A stretch of DNA of 64,000 nucleotides, taken from positions 10,513,619 to 10,577,618 of the forward strand of contig NC_060960.1 in assembly GCF_910589235.1 (NCBI RefSeq), written 5' to 3'. Source of the DNA: Vespa crabro (taxonomy: Eukaryota; Arthropoda; Insecta; Hymenoptera; Vespidae). A program made the position numbers and the translations under genes. This document shows, one piece after another, positions 23,735 to 34,565 of the stretch; the stretch's first letter is position 1, and each line of letters starts with the position of its first letter. Below the pieces are notes generated by a model, which was given only the letters and a program-made list of their open reading frames with translations, was not told the DNA's origin and searched no databases.

Positions 23735-24510
23735 ACTTTTATTTCTGACGTCACCTTTACGACTTCTCGACTTCTCTCTCTCTCTCTCTTTCTCTGTCTC
23801 TTTCTGTTGATATCATTGTACGTATCTAGCTTTATCCATTTTATACATATTAAGTTTTTCATATCACAATCGAATCTTTCTCTTTTATTTATTTATTTAT
23901 ATATATTTTTTCTTTCTTTTTTCTTTTTCTTATTTTGAATATTATTTCTGAACGTAATACGAGATATAGCCAGTCGGCTGAAGGCATGAACAGATTTTAT
24001 CTCTTTTCTATTGATATCATTATACATTTGTATGGTTATCAATTTTATTTATGTTAAATATTAGATATCAGCATGTATTTTTCGTTTTTCTGTTCTTTTT
24101 TTTTGCTTTTTCTCTTTTTTTTTCTTTTTTTTTTTTCTTAATAATATTGTTTCTGAACGTAGTATAACATATAGCCAATGCGGAATTGAAGTGGAAAGGA
24201 TGGCTTCATCTCTTTCTATCTCTTTCGTTCGTATCTCTATTGATTTTATTCATATTAAATATTAGATATCAACAAATATCCTTCTATTTATTCTTTTTTC
24301 CTTCTTCTTTTTTTTTCCCTTTAATATTATTATTTCTGAAGGCAATATGAGACGTAGCGGAGCCATGGAAGGTGTGTGTGTGTGTGTGTGTGTGTGTAAG
24401 GGGAAGGAAGGGGGCGGTGAGAAGGAGGTAGGGTTAATAAATGGGGTTTGCTTCTATCTATTTATTTTCTTCCTTATCTCTTGATCTTTCACGTTAAATT
24501 TTCGTTCCAT
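23735..24510. repeat. diverged tandem repeat, period about 203 bp, nearly four copies
   Basis: The copy starts share TATTTCTGA[AC]G near 23740, 23944, 24150 and 24331. TTGATATCATT.TAC recurs at about 23807 and 24010. TTAAATATTAGATATCA recurs at about 24055 and 24256. Spacings of 201-206 bp hold for the first three copies, and the last interval is shorter (about 181). The first copy carries an exact TGACGTCA (23746-23753), and the fourth contains a GT microsatellite (24373-24397). Confidence 0.75.
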
Positions 24511-24607
24511 TTTTCAGAAAGTCGAAACGTGTCGGATACTTTTTATATTTTTCATTTATTTTCGTCGGGCAAATAGCATGCTCACTCACTCTCTCTCTTT
24601 CTCTCTC

Positions 24608-24662
<55 letters not shown>

Positions 24663-24811
24663 CTATTTTTCTCGCTCGAGAAACCGTTTGCTTTTCTTTC
24701 ACGAATTAGGAGAAAGTTTCCGAGACAAACTGAAAAGTTTTCTCCGTTTGTAAAATCTAAACTGGGATCTTAGTTCGTTGTTAGCTCATCCGAAAATAGT
24801 TCGACCTTTTT

Positions 24812-24852
<41 letters not shown>

Positions 24853-25677
24853 TCCTTCCCTCCCTCTTCGCCCCCTCTCTCTCTCTTCTTCTTCCTCTAC
24901 CACCGTTCTTCATTTTCTTTTTCTTTCTTTTTTTTTTGTATTTTTACTATTTTTTTTCTTTTTTCCTTTTTTAAGAGGTATCGAAAAAAGAAACCCTTAA
25001 GAGCTATGACCTACTTTCAACGAACGAAACGATCCATTTTTCGAATCCTTAATTTGTTCCTAAAGCAAAATCTGATATCTGTAAAGATTCGAAAAATTCC
25101 AATTATTTCGTTATAATAAATATTATTAAATTGATATCTCCAATTGGTATTAACGTAGATAATAACATATCCTTTGATTTTAAATGTTAAAACTAAAAAT
25201 AATATAGTATGTACGTACGTACATTGGTATATTAGGATCTTTCAATCCGATCTTCATGGAATGCCGTTAGATATTAGATATGACGGATGATTGCGAAGAA
25301 ATAAGATCGATCCTTCCAGTGCCGTACTCTTTGGCTTTTCGCAAAACTTTCTGATTTTCTACGAAGAAGAAGAAGAAGAATACTCGGCTCGACGACAGCT
25401 CGGCGATTGATCAAACGGAAGGAAGAGATCTTGTAAGAGCTTGCACACGAGAAAAATCAAAAGAGAAAGAGAGAGAGAGAGAGAGAGAGGAATAAAATCA
25501 TTTAGACGTTCTACGAGAGATGAAAGAAGCTGACTGAGTGGTAAAACTTTGATAGATATGGCCTTACACAAACACGTAACTTCCTATATTCATTTCGATT
25601 TCGTTTATTTTGCACATATTATATACATATATACAAACATGCACACATGTAGACACGCACACACACACATATATATA

Positions 25678-25710
<33 letters not shown>

Positions 25711-26130
25711 ATATTTCTCCGTCTCTTTTTTGCAATAACGGTAACAGCAATAATAGTAATCCCCTGGTTTGACGTAACCGACTCGTTGAGAAGTCTGATT
25801 ATTATTGCAAACGTAAAGGGAAATAACATAGACTAGACAAAGGGAATTCGCATTTTTATGTATTATCGCACGAGACGAGAAGGTGGGGAAGGTGCAGAGG
25901 CGGGGGGAGGGAGTGGATAGGGAGGAGGTAAGAGAAATATATACAAAACGTTGTATTTTCATTCGCTGTTTGCCTTCGCAATAACATTCGCGGAAAAAAA
26001 ACTGACAAATCCAGATATTCAAAGAGACCCCGGCCTCACGAAAAATCCTGTCAGTCTAGCTCGCTGTAAAAGCAATAACGGATTCTACCTTCGTCGAATA
26101 TTCCTAGCAGATTGACGATATCATTTTGAA

Positions 26131-26131
<1 letters not shown>
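24511..26131. other. noncoding, microsatellites
   Basis: TA covers 24612-24648, CT 24816-24851, GAA 25363-25379, GA 25465-25489, and a CA-TA-TATG compound 25650-25715. Bases 25980-26110 are non-repetitive. No supported gene is present. Confidence 0.55.
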
Positions 26132-26197
<66 letters not shown>

Positions 26198-26265
26198 TTA
26201 GAGAGAAAGAGAGAGAGAGAGCGATTGAGTTAGAGAGAGAAAGAAAGAGAGAGAGAGAGAGAGTG
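26132..26265. repeat. (GA)n cluster, about 30 units then interrupted
   Basis: An uninterrupted GA run covers 26133-26192, followed by GA blocks broken by ATGAGTT and GCGATTGAGTT, a short internal echo. The minus-strand SLSLSL frame is repeat translation. Confidence 0.9.
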
Positions 26266-26449
26266 CATTTATGCGAAAAGGATGCGTCGACGGGAGGGGA
26301 TTGTACTGGTTCTTTTGAAGCCGCAGAACGTGAAGGATGTACCAAGCGGATTTGAAATGACAGATCGTGAACGAGAGACGATACGTAAATTGCATTATTT
26401 CTTTATTCGATTTGAAGCTATCGACTGAACGATTTCTTTGGAGTTTTAT

Positions 26450-26729
26450 CGTTCCAATAATAATAATCATAATGATGATAATAAATAATCTCGATGACAT
26501 TATGATGCAAAATATTCTGGTGATTGAAACCCACGGTATTAGACTTAGAATAGTTTTAAACGTCTAACAATAAAGTCTGATAAATCGTTTAATATATCTA
26601 CTTTCATATTCATCGCCAACGTTCAAATACTCACGATATAATATATTCTTGTACGTATCTACCTCAGTGAAATTTCAAATCAAAAGAGAGACATTGACGG
26701 TGACGATAATAATAATATTAATAATAATC

Positions 26730-26784
<55 letters not shown>

Positions 26785-26996
26785 TAATTCTCAATAACAT
26801 TGAAATCCGAAAGATTATTCTGATTGAAATTTGCGGTACAGATTAGAATAGTTTTAAACGTCTAACAGCAAACTCTGATAAATCGTTAAATATATCTACT
26901 TCCATAATTAACACCATCATTCAAATACTTAGATATAATATATCCTTATAGATATCTATCTGAATGAAATTTCAGATCAAACCACAGATCTTGAAG

Positions 26997-27030
<34 letters not shown>

Positions 27031-27034
27031 CAAC

Positions 27035-27070
<36 letters not shown>
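26450..27070. repeat. tandem duplication, period about 298 bp, each copy ending in (AAT)n
   Basis: AGAATAGTTTTAAACGTCTAACA occurs in each copy, at about 26547 and 26845. It is followed in both by TCTGATAAATCGTT.AATATATC, a CAAATACT..GATATAATATAT block, GAAATTTCA.ATCAAA and then an AAT microsatellite (26722-26783 and 26998-27068). Non-microsatellite identity is about 80-85% by eye. Confidence 0.8.
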
Positions 27071-27072
<2 letters not shown>

Positions 27073-27457
27073 TCTGCCAGGGATAACGGTTAATCATAAT
27101 TTTCTTTCAAGTTCTCGCAGTGTTCTAGCTTTTAAGCTATCTTGTTATCGTGAACGAGCAAACGATCGTAATTTAGCTTGCTACGTTTAACATTTCCATT
27201 AACGCGACTACTCCAGGAGTTTGTTCCGCGTTAACCGTTGACGTCTGCAAACAATCCAACTTTCTTTCTCTTATTAATGCGATTAATTAAAGTTTAACCG
27301 CAACAATTTACATACACGCCCGGCTTACACGCATATTGTTACAAACCTGAATATAAACTTTAGATAAACTGTCAACGTTTTATCGTCATAATCCACTCAA
27401 TTTTCCTAACGAATAAAAAGGAGTAAGTTAGAACGAGACAATTACTTTTTTTTTTTT

Positions 27458-27507
<50 letters not shown>

Positions 27508-28060
27508 ATATGTCATATTATAATAATAAAAAAGTTGAAAAGAAAATATGAAAATATATACGTGCGACTACTTTTAAATAATTCATAAATTGCGCCGTAA
27601 TATTAAAAAGAAAAAGAAAAAAAGAGGGAGAAAAAGTATCTGATTGAGATGAAGTGACTGCATCTCGATATATACATATATATTAATATAAATATATACA
27701 TATAAATGTATCAACATGAAGCATAACAAACACAAAAGAATAGAAAAAAAAAAGTAGCAAGAAATTGTAATCGCGATTTCGTTAGCACCTACTACTCGAC
27801 GACCGTTCAGACTCTCGATTCGACTCAGCAGTTATATATGTATATACACACAAACACATCCATACACACACACACACATACATACACACATAATACAGTC
27901 GTGACGAGATAAATGGCAACCAGGAGATATTCATGGAGATGGAAAAAAAGGGATGAGTAAGGGCAGTGAGAGTGTATCGAGAGAAAGAGGAAGAGAGAGA
28001 GAAATAGATAGAAAGAGAGAGAGAGAGAGAGAAAGAGAGGGAGGGAGAGTGAGGGAGGGA
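27071..28060. other. noncoding, with a very long poly-T tract
   Basis: Poly-T runs almost unbroken from 27447 to 27502 with a single G. It could be a reversed poly-A tail, but no processed-gene sequence is recognisable next to it. CA-rich DNA covers 27845-27895 and GA-rich DNA 27970-28070. The minus-strand SPSLTLPPSL frame is repeat translation. Confidence 0.55.
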
Positions 28061-28620
28061 GAGGGAGAGATAGTGCTGGATGGCCAGGTTCGTTTCAATT
28101 CGGATAGTGACGTCAGCGGGGGACCGGAGTTTTCGCTTAAAGGGTTATAGAGGAGCTTGAAAAAGAGAGTTGGTGCTTGGTGGAAGGGGGGGAACAACGG
28201 CATGGATTGGGTGGTTGTGAGAGTGGGTGGTTGTGGGGAGGTTGTGGGTGGTTAAAGGGTAGACGCGTCGGGATGGTGCAAACCGTGTGTGCCTAGTAGA
28301 GAGAAAGCAAAGCGACGAGGACGAAAAGCGCGAGCGAGCGAACAGATAACGCGGGTGAAATGTGCATGAACATTATTTTCCCGGGTAAATATAACGTAAT
28401 GGTTGGAAGAAAACGAGGTATGAGAGATGGAAGAGAGGAGAGGAAGGGGTGAGTAGATGGGTTGGTGGAAAGAGGGGGAAGGGGGTGGGGTTAGGGCGAA
28501 AAAGAGGAGTGTAACCAGTCGTGGAAGTGGGGTTGTGTGGGAGGGGGGGGGGAGGGGAAAGGAGTTGGAGATGGAGAAGGGCTATATGATGGTACGGGCC
28601 AGTGAACGGACTTATCTCCG
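28061..28620. promoter_or_regulatory. GC/CpG-richer, G-rich block with a CRE and a G-quadruplex motif
   Basis: An exact CREB palindrome TGACGTCA lies at 28108-28115. CpG-rich sequence at 28300-28350 (GCGCGAGCGAGCGAAC) separates two G-rich stretches, 28180-28260 and 28430-28565. A canonical four-run quadruplex motif covers 28474-28496, with further G-runs at 28528-28558. The combination resembles a promoter or 5' exon, but no coding exon can be attached. Confidence 0.3.
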
Positions 28621-28940
28621 TGGGCTTGCTTGCTTTTTTTTTTTTTTTTTGGTCTTTTTCTTTTTTCATTTTCTCTCTTCTTTTTTCCTTTCTCTCTTCT
28701 TTTTTTCTTTTTCGTCTTCTTCTTCTACTTCTTTTTTTCTTACTCTTTTTCTTTTTTTTCTTATCTCTTTTTTCTTTTTTTTTTCTCCTCTTTTTTATTA
28801 TTATTAATAAAAACGATCATACAACCGAGGAGAAAGATTTTCTGGCCGGTTCCTCGGTATATCTCGTCGTAACTGTTCTGGCTCGAATCGAATCGATCGT
28901 TTTCTCTTTGCTGCTTTTGCACTTTTATCGTTTGAACGGG

Positions 28941-29022
<82 letters not shown>

Positions 29023-29280
29023 GAAAAAGTAACAGACAAAGCGGAAAGGTTCGAATAAACGTTTCGATTAAACTATCCTGTGTCTTTAGAAATAAAAAAA
29101 AAAGAAAAAGAAATAAAAAAGAAAAGGAAAAAAAAGAAGAAAAAAAGAAAAGAGAGAGAGAGAAAGAGTGATAAGGAAAAAAAACTGTTACCTTTCTTTT
29201 TTAATTCTTCTTTTCCTTCTCCTCTTTCCTTTCATTTCTTCTTCCTTTTCTTTTACGCGTCGGGAACGATCACATGGTAA
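28621..29280. other. noncoding, T-rich then GA-rich
   Basis: A T-rich block at 28630-28800 is followed by about 50 bp of GA repeats with interruptions (28945-29022) and an A/GA-rich tract at 29090-29175. The long F-rich frame with a RERE tail is repeat translation. Confidence 0.6.
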
Positions 29281-29470
29281 AAGTGTTCAATCTCAGGTTT
29301 GAAACCACGTTGAATCGTTCTTGCCAGTAAAGGCAATATCTCTTGTCAAATTTGTACGGTATAAAGTTCCGCCCACAGTAGAGGCAGCCAACGGCAGCCG
29401 CGGCAGGTGACGATGACGGCGATTAATTCCAGTTCTTATAGTATCACTGGGATTTCTCAAGCTACGTATA
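29281..29470 (+). other. complex island with a possible coding exon
   Basis: About 190 bp of balanced composition. One frame reads EFS-like residues into LPVKAISLVKFVRYKVPP, then TVEAANGSRGR before a stop. A CCAG acceptor-like site ends at 29326 and CGGCAG|GTGACG at 29402-29408 is donor-like. The acceptor would be in phase 1, matching the donor at 12973, but its pyrimidine tract is short and the link is speculative. It could equally be conserved noncoding DNA. Confidence 0.15.
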
Positions 29471-29511
29471 AACAGACTTTAGGATGATAGTCCTATACTC
29501 TCACTCTCACA

Positions 29512-29551
<40 letters not shown>

Positions 29552-29741
29552 GTCGTCCTGTTGGATATTCTTGACGGAATGGAAATCAAGTTTGTGAGGG
29601 ATATTGTATCAACCTGACGAAATATCGTCAACATACTAGACAGTGGAATAGTCTCTACTACCATTTCGTGATGTGTATTAAAGCTGGCACGAGTTGTCTG
29701 AATTACGTCGATAGAGACTCCCAGTAGGCAGAAAGGGTTAA

Positions 29742-29776
<35 letters not shown>

Positions 29777-30743
29777 GGGAGAGACTAAAGTGAGAGAATT
29801 CACTAGTGCAGCTGTGGATCGCTAGGATGATTCGCTCGAGAATCGAGGACTAGCACTAGGTCGTTCTGAGGTCGTGACTCGTTTTGAGGAGAGCTAGCTG
29901 ATGCTCGCTAAGCATCTACGGGTTGTTTGCTTGCCACTGACTTTGCCAGACCTCCAACGTATCGTCTCGTCAGCTGGTTAACGAGTCCTCTTTCGTGATT
30001 GAGAAGATAATTCGATCGGACTTATCCGACAAATCTGATATGTATATATATGTATATATATGTATATATACATACGTACATACATACTTATGTATATATA
30101 TTGTATTTTTTGCATAGATTTCATTTAACTTTTATCACAGAGAGAGAGAGAAAGAGAGAGAGATTTTATTTAATCCGTTATTCGATATAACCAATTAATA
30201 ATCATGCAAGAGATACTTTTTCTTTTTTTTTCTTTCTTTTTTCAATTTTTTTTTTCTTTTTTCGTTCTCTGTTTTCGGACGTAATACCGTAGTACAAAGA
30301 AATTTTGTTTTTGATTTATTTTGTTAATAAAAAAAAAAGGAAAAAAAAGGAAAAAAAAAGGAAAGAAAATGTTTCGAATTCTTTCTTGATAAATAGATTC
30401 GTCTCTCTTTCTTTTTCTCTTTCTCCTTCCTTCTCTCTGGCAAACGTTTTGGAGGTTTCTATCGCGTTCCTTTGCTTGACCAGGCACTTTCGAGTAGGTT
30501 CGCCAACTAGTTTCGACGTGGTTCTCTGATATCACGGATTTTAAAAGAGATGGAGGGGGAGGTGGGGAAAAAGAGGGATATAGATAGACAGAGAACGAAA
30601 CAGAAACAGAGAGAGGGAGAGAAAGAGAGACTTACCTTTTGCGGAAGTTTCGAGTGAGCGTTTAAGGAATCTCTCACTTTGCCTTGGCATAGATTCGCTT
30701 CGCGTTTAATGATCGCGGTTTAATTAGTTCATCCGTAATTACC

Positions 30744-30783
<40 letters not shown>

Positions 30784-31098
30784 TTCTCTCTATCTATATT
30801 TCTGTCTCTCGTTCTATCTATCTTTCTCTCTTCATTGAAATCGACGAGGTTTGCTCGATCGATCTTCATCCTTCCTTCCTTCCTTCCTTCCTTCCTTCCT
30901 TCCTTCCTTTCATCGTTCCATCCTTCCTTATGGTTCGAATCAAATATCTTCAAACTAGTTTCTTGCCATTATTACATCATAACAATTGTTAACAATAAAT
31001 TATACGAAGGAATTTCGACATTACCAGACGTAGGTAGGTATTTATGATCGATATCCGCTAAATATACCATAGACATACACGTGTACGCTAGAATGCGC

Positions 31099-31100
<2 letters not shown>
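29471..31100. other. noncoding, microsatellites
   Basis: CT covers 29524-29547, GA 29744-29785, TATG-type 30040-30100, CT 30750-30782, and TTCC/CTTC tetranucleotides 30869-30908. Bases 29790-30010 are non-repetitive (about 220 bp) with short direct echoes of CTAG and CGAG words. No gene is supported. Confidence 0.55.
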
Positions 31101-31135
<35 letters not shown>

Positions 31136-31426
31136 GAAAGGTACGGTGCGCGGTGGCGCTTATAGCGCGGGGTGAAGGTGGAGGCAGGAGGAGGAAGAGG
31201 AAGAGGAGAAAAGGAGGAGGAGGAGGAGGAGACTGCTGCAAGCGGGGAAGCTACATAAATTGATGTACTCGCGTTTCCGTTTCGATATTCTCCTCCTCTA
31301 CGTTTGCTTTACGATCACGCTTGAATCTCGCCATGCGACCATCCAGATCCAGTCTTCCTCTTTTTGCTCACGGACTCACTCGATTTACGTTCGATATCGG
31401 ACCAAAACATATATGAGTATATCTAA

Positions 31427-31458
<32 letters not shown>

Positions 31459-31579
31459 GTATATTTATATATATATATATATATGTAGATATATATAGGT
31501 CGTAGGACAATCATTTTTGTTTTCTAATTTTTCGAGTCGCTATAAAGATTGCGTATATGTGGGCAAATGGAAGGAAAAG

Positions 31580-31630
<51 letters not shown>

Positions 31631-31961
31631 AAGAGGTATGTCGGGAAATAGAGATAGAAGAAGAGAACGAAACGAAATAGGAAAAAAGTAGAAAATGGAT
31701 GAAAAAGGACGGTGAGGAAGAAATACAACAGAGAGAAAAAGAAGGAAGGAAGGAGAGAGAGAGAGAGAGAGAGATAGTTGCAGAGTGTGGTTGGTCGAGG
31801 ATAGGGGATTTGGTTGGTCGGAAAAAGAGGAGAGAAAGAATGAGAGAAAGAGAGGGAGAGAAAAGGTTTGGACAGAGGTGGAACGTATCGCTACTAATAT
31901 ACGACGTGCCGAGGGAAAAAGCAGTAACGCTGCCAGCAAGCAGTGGTGGTGTTGCTGCTGC

Positions 31962-31993
<32 letters not shown>

Positions 31994-32234
31994 GGCGAGG
32001 ACCACCCGCTAAAACCGACAGGATGGACAGAAATGCGAAAATTAAAATAAACGAATGAATGAACGAAAAAAAGCAGATGTGGAGAAAAAGGGAAAAAAGA
32101 GAGAGAGGGAAAGGAGAGAAAAAGGGAAAGGGAAAAAGGAGAAAGAGAGATAGAATGAGCGAAGGAATATATAGGATGGTCGTGCTGATGGTGATGGTAG
32201 TGATGGTGGTGGTGGTGGTGGTGATGGTGATGGT

Positions 32235-32265
<31 letters not shown>

Positions 32266-32680
32266 AGGTAGATAGAAGAGCGAGGAAAACGCGTATTCGG
32301 TGGGTATATGTATGTGTGTCTGGGGGTTGTTCAGGGGTTGCTGCTACGTGAGACCGTATACGAGAGAGATCGTATATTTGCACGTGTATACGCAAATATA
32401 TAGAGGGATGCACGCACCATGGCTATGCCCGGGGGAACCTGTTTGAGTCGGCTCGCAAATTGAAACCGTGCCGTCGTGTCTGGCTCCACGCCCGGAAGCT
32501 CTCATCGAACGTATTAATTCGTTTGAAAAAAAGCAGAGGGAAAGGTAGCAGAGAAACTGGAAGGGGTTAGAAGAGAGGCGACGAGATCAGAGGATCGAAT
32601 GTTTCAAGCTAGTTACCGAAAAGGGCAAGTGGTCGTTACGATCGGCTTTTGAATGATATCATTCGTTCATTCTCTCTTGC

Positions 32681-32720
<40 letters not shown>

Positions 32721-33213
32721 ACGTTCTACCTATCATTTTTTTTTTCAACGAAGAGTCTCAATTTTTCGCCTCTTTTTATTATATAGTGCAAATATGTGTG
32801 TGTGTGTGTGTGTGTGTATGTAAATATGTGTATGTACATATATAAATGTGTGTGTGTGTGTGTGTGTGTATGATACGTATATATTTTTTTGCATTTTTCT
32901 TTTTGTATTTTTTATTCGAGCGTTATTCGATCAAACGTGATACAAAGATCAAATTTCGAATTTCGATGAAGTGTGAGGGGTAGAGGGGAGGGAAGAGAGC
33001 AAGGGAGGAGAGAGAGAGAGAAGTGAAGGATATAGGGATACCTATTCGATAAATTCGAATCCGTCGATCGAGAGATCCGTATCGGTAAACGGATTTATCG
33101 AAGGGCGACGTATTGTCTAGTAGGGACGTCGTTATCGAAGTTTCGGGATAAAATTAAAAAAATTTTCCATCGCTTTCGTAGGCGTTACGTAGTTAGGTAG
33201 GTAGGATAGTCTG

Positions 33214-33245
<32 letters not shown>

Positions 33246-33504
33246 TGTATCTTTATATTCTAGCGCTAACGCTAATAACCATTCTATCCCGGATTATACA
33301 TTTTTATTGTTTATTTATTTCTCGAACATTTTCGAGAATATCCTCATGCTATTCAGTCCCGTTTTATCGTTTACACTTTTCATTCGTTCGATCGTTTTCA
33401 TCTCCTTTCATTTTTATTCAAATACGAATATAGAAATATTGACATACGTCAATAAATGGCGAACAAAATTCTGATGTCCTTTCCTTTTTGAGATTTCTCG
33501 CTGA

Positions 33505-33554
<50 letters not shown>

Positions 33555-33700
33555 TTTCTTTTTCTTTTACCTTTTCTCTTTCTTTTTTCCCCCAAACATT
33601 TTTCTCTTAGACCGAGATTACAACGTAGTTGCGAGAGTGAATCGCGCCGCGGTGAGAGAGAAAAAAAAAGATCGTGGGAAAAAATGGTAAGCGGGGAAGA
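31101..33700. other. noncoding, varied microsatellites
   Basis: GA (31102-31130), AGG-rich (31165-31232), CA-TA compound (31428-31487), GATA-GA (31583-31626), CTG (separate entry), GAT/GGT (32180-32234), CT (32689-32717), two GT runs (32793-32818, 32848-32869), GATA (33218-33245) and CT-GT compound (33509-33555). Bases 32400-32680 are a complex, CpG-rich stretch (ATGGCTATGCCCGGGGG and onward) with no open frame. Confidence 0.55.
31946..31992. repeat. (CTG)n trinucleotide repeat, about 15 units
   Basis: GCTGCTGCC followed by pure GCT units. It would encode poly-Ala on + or poly-Gln on - (frame MVLAKQQQQ...). Such repeats are common in insect transcription-factor exons, but the flanking frames are not recognisable and dissolve into GA repeats. 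Confidence 0.85.
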
Positions 33701-33726
33701 GGGTTAGGGAGTGGGGGCGCGCGGGC

Positions 33727-34074
33727 GTGAGGAGGAGGAGGAGGAGGAGGAGGAGGAGGAGGAGGAGGAGGAGGAGAGGTGTATCTCGCGTTCAGAAGAT
33801 AAGACGAGTATGTCCATCAGTGGCAACGAGAACTAGTAAGCGACAGTATAGCGAGCAGGAGTATCGTCTATCTCCGCCATATTATCTCGGCCAGCTCTTG
33901 CGCAAATGGCGCGAACATCCGCAAGACGCTTTCCTAACTTATCGTCGTAGGAAGTGGCCTACCCATCCTCTTCTCCTTTACCGACCCGTGACTACCTCCT
34001 TCTACGACGCCTTTGCCCTCTTCTGTCATTCCCTACCATCCGTGCGCCCTTCCGCTTATCCGGTCTGGTGTTAA
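33727..34074 (+). other. open frame of uncertain status after a (GGA)n repeat
   Basis: (GGA)n at 33730-33776 is followed by about 295 bp of non-repetitive, balanced sequence open in one frame to TAA at 34072. The frame includes QEYRLSPPYYLGQLLRKWRE and HPQDAFLTYRRRKWPTHPL. The residues are protein-like and not repeat-driven, and the frame lies 3' of ATG|GTAAGC at 33684. I recognise no family. With the initial poly-Arg coming from the repeat, the start is unreliable. A chance ORF of this length is possible at this composition. Confidence 0.2.
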
Positions 34075-34087
34075 GTAAAAGACTCTC

Positions 34088-34128
<41 letters not shown>

Positions 34129-34532
34129 CTGTCTCTCTTACAAGAGTCTTCTTTTTTTTTATTTCTTTCGTTTCATTTCTTTTCCTTTTTTCCTTGTTTT
34201 TCTTTTTTTTTATTTTGTAAAAGCATAGCTCGTAACACGTGTTCGCTTCGGTTACTTTAATACCTCTCTCCTTTTTCAAGAAAGTAAAATATGTAAGTAG
34301 GTGGGTTACATTTTTAACTTTCCATTCGAGGCAAAAATAATTTTCTCGAGGAGGGTAGAGGGGTCGAATGGAATTTTGCTCCTCGTTATTTCTCTTTTCC
34401 TAGTGTTAATAATTATCTTATATTATTTGTATTATTATTAATAATATCGATTATCGTCGTTAATCGTTACAGATAGAAGTTATAATTTCAATTTAGTTCG
34501 TCGAATTAAAAGAAGGTACCGAAGGTATGAAC

Positions 34533-34565
<33 letters not shown>

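Noticed and set aside
27447..27502. Poly-T run as the tail of a reversed processed pseudogene
   Set aside because: No exon-like or gene-like sequence adjoins it, and no target-site duplication is visible.
28602..29171. Longest listed frame (189 codons), Phe-rich then Arg/Glu-rich
   Set aside because: It is the translation of a T-rich tract followed by GA repeats; no domain, splice sites or codon bias.
30925..30945. B-box-like GGTTCGAATC suggesting a tRNA gene
   Set aside because: No A box, acceptor stem or cloverleaf pairing upstream; other GGTTCGA words in the window also fail.
31511..32005. Minus-strand frame starting MVLAKQQQQQ, a possible poly-Gln protein
   Set aside because: Gln comes from the CTG repeat; the rest is LSLSL/FFF repeat translation, with no recognisable domain.
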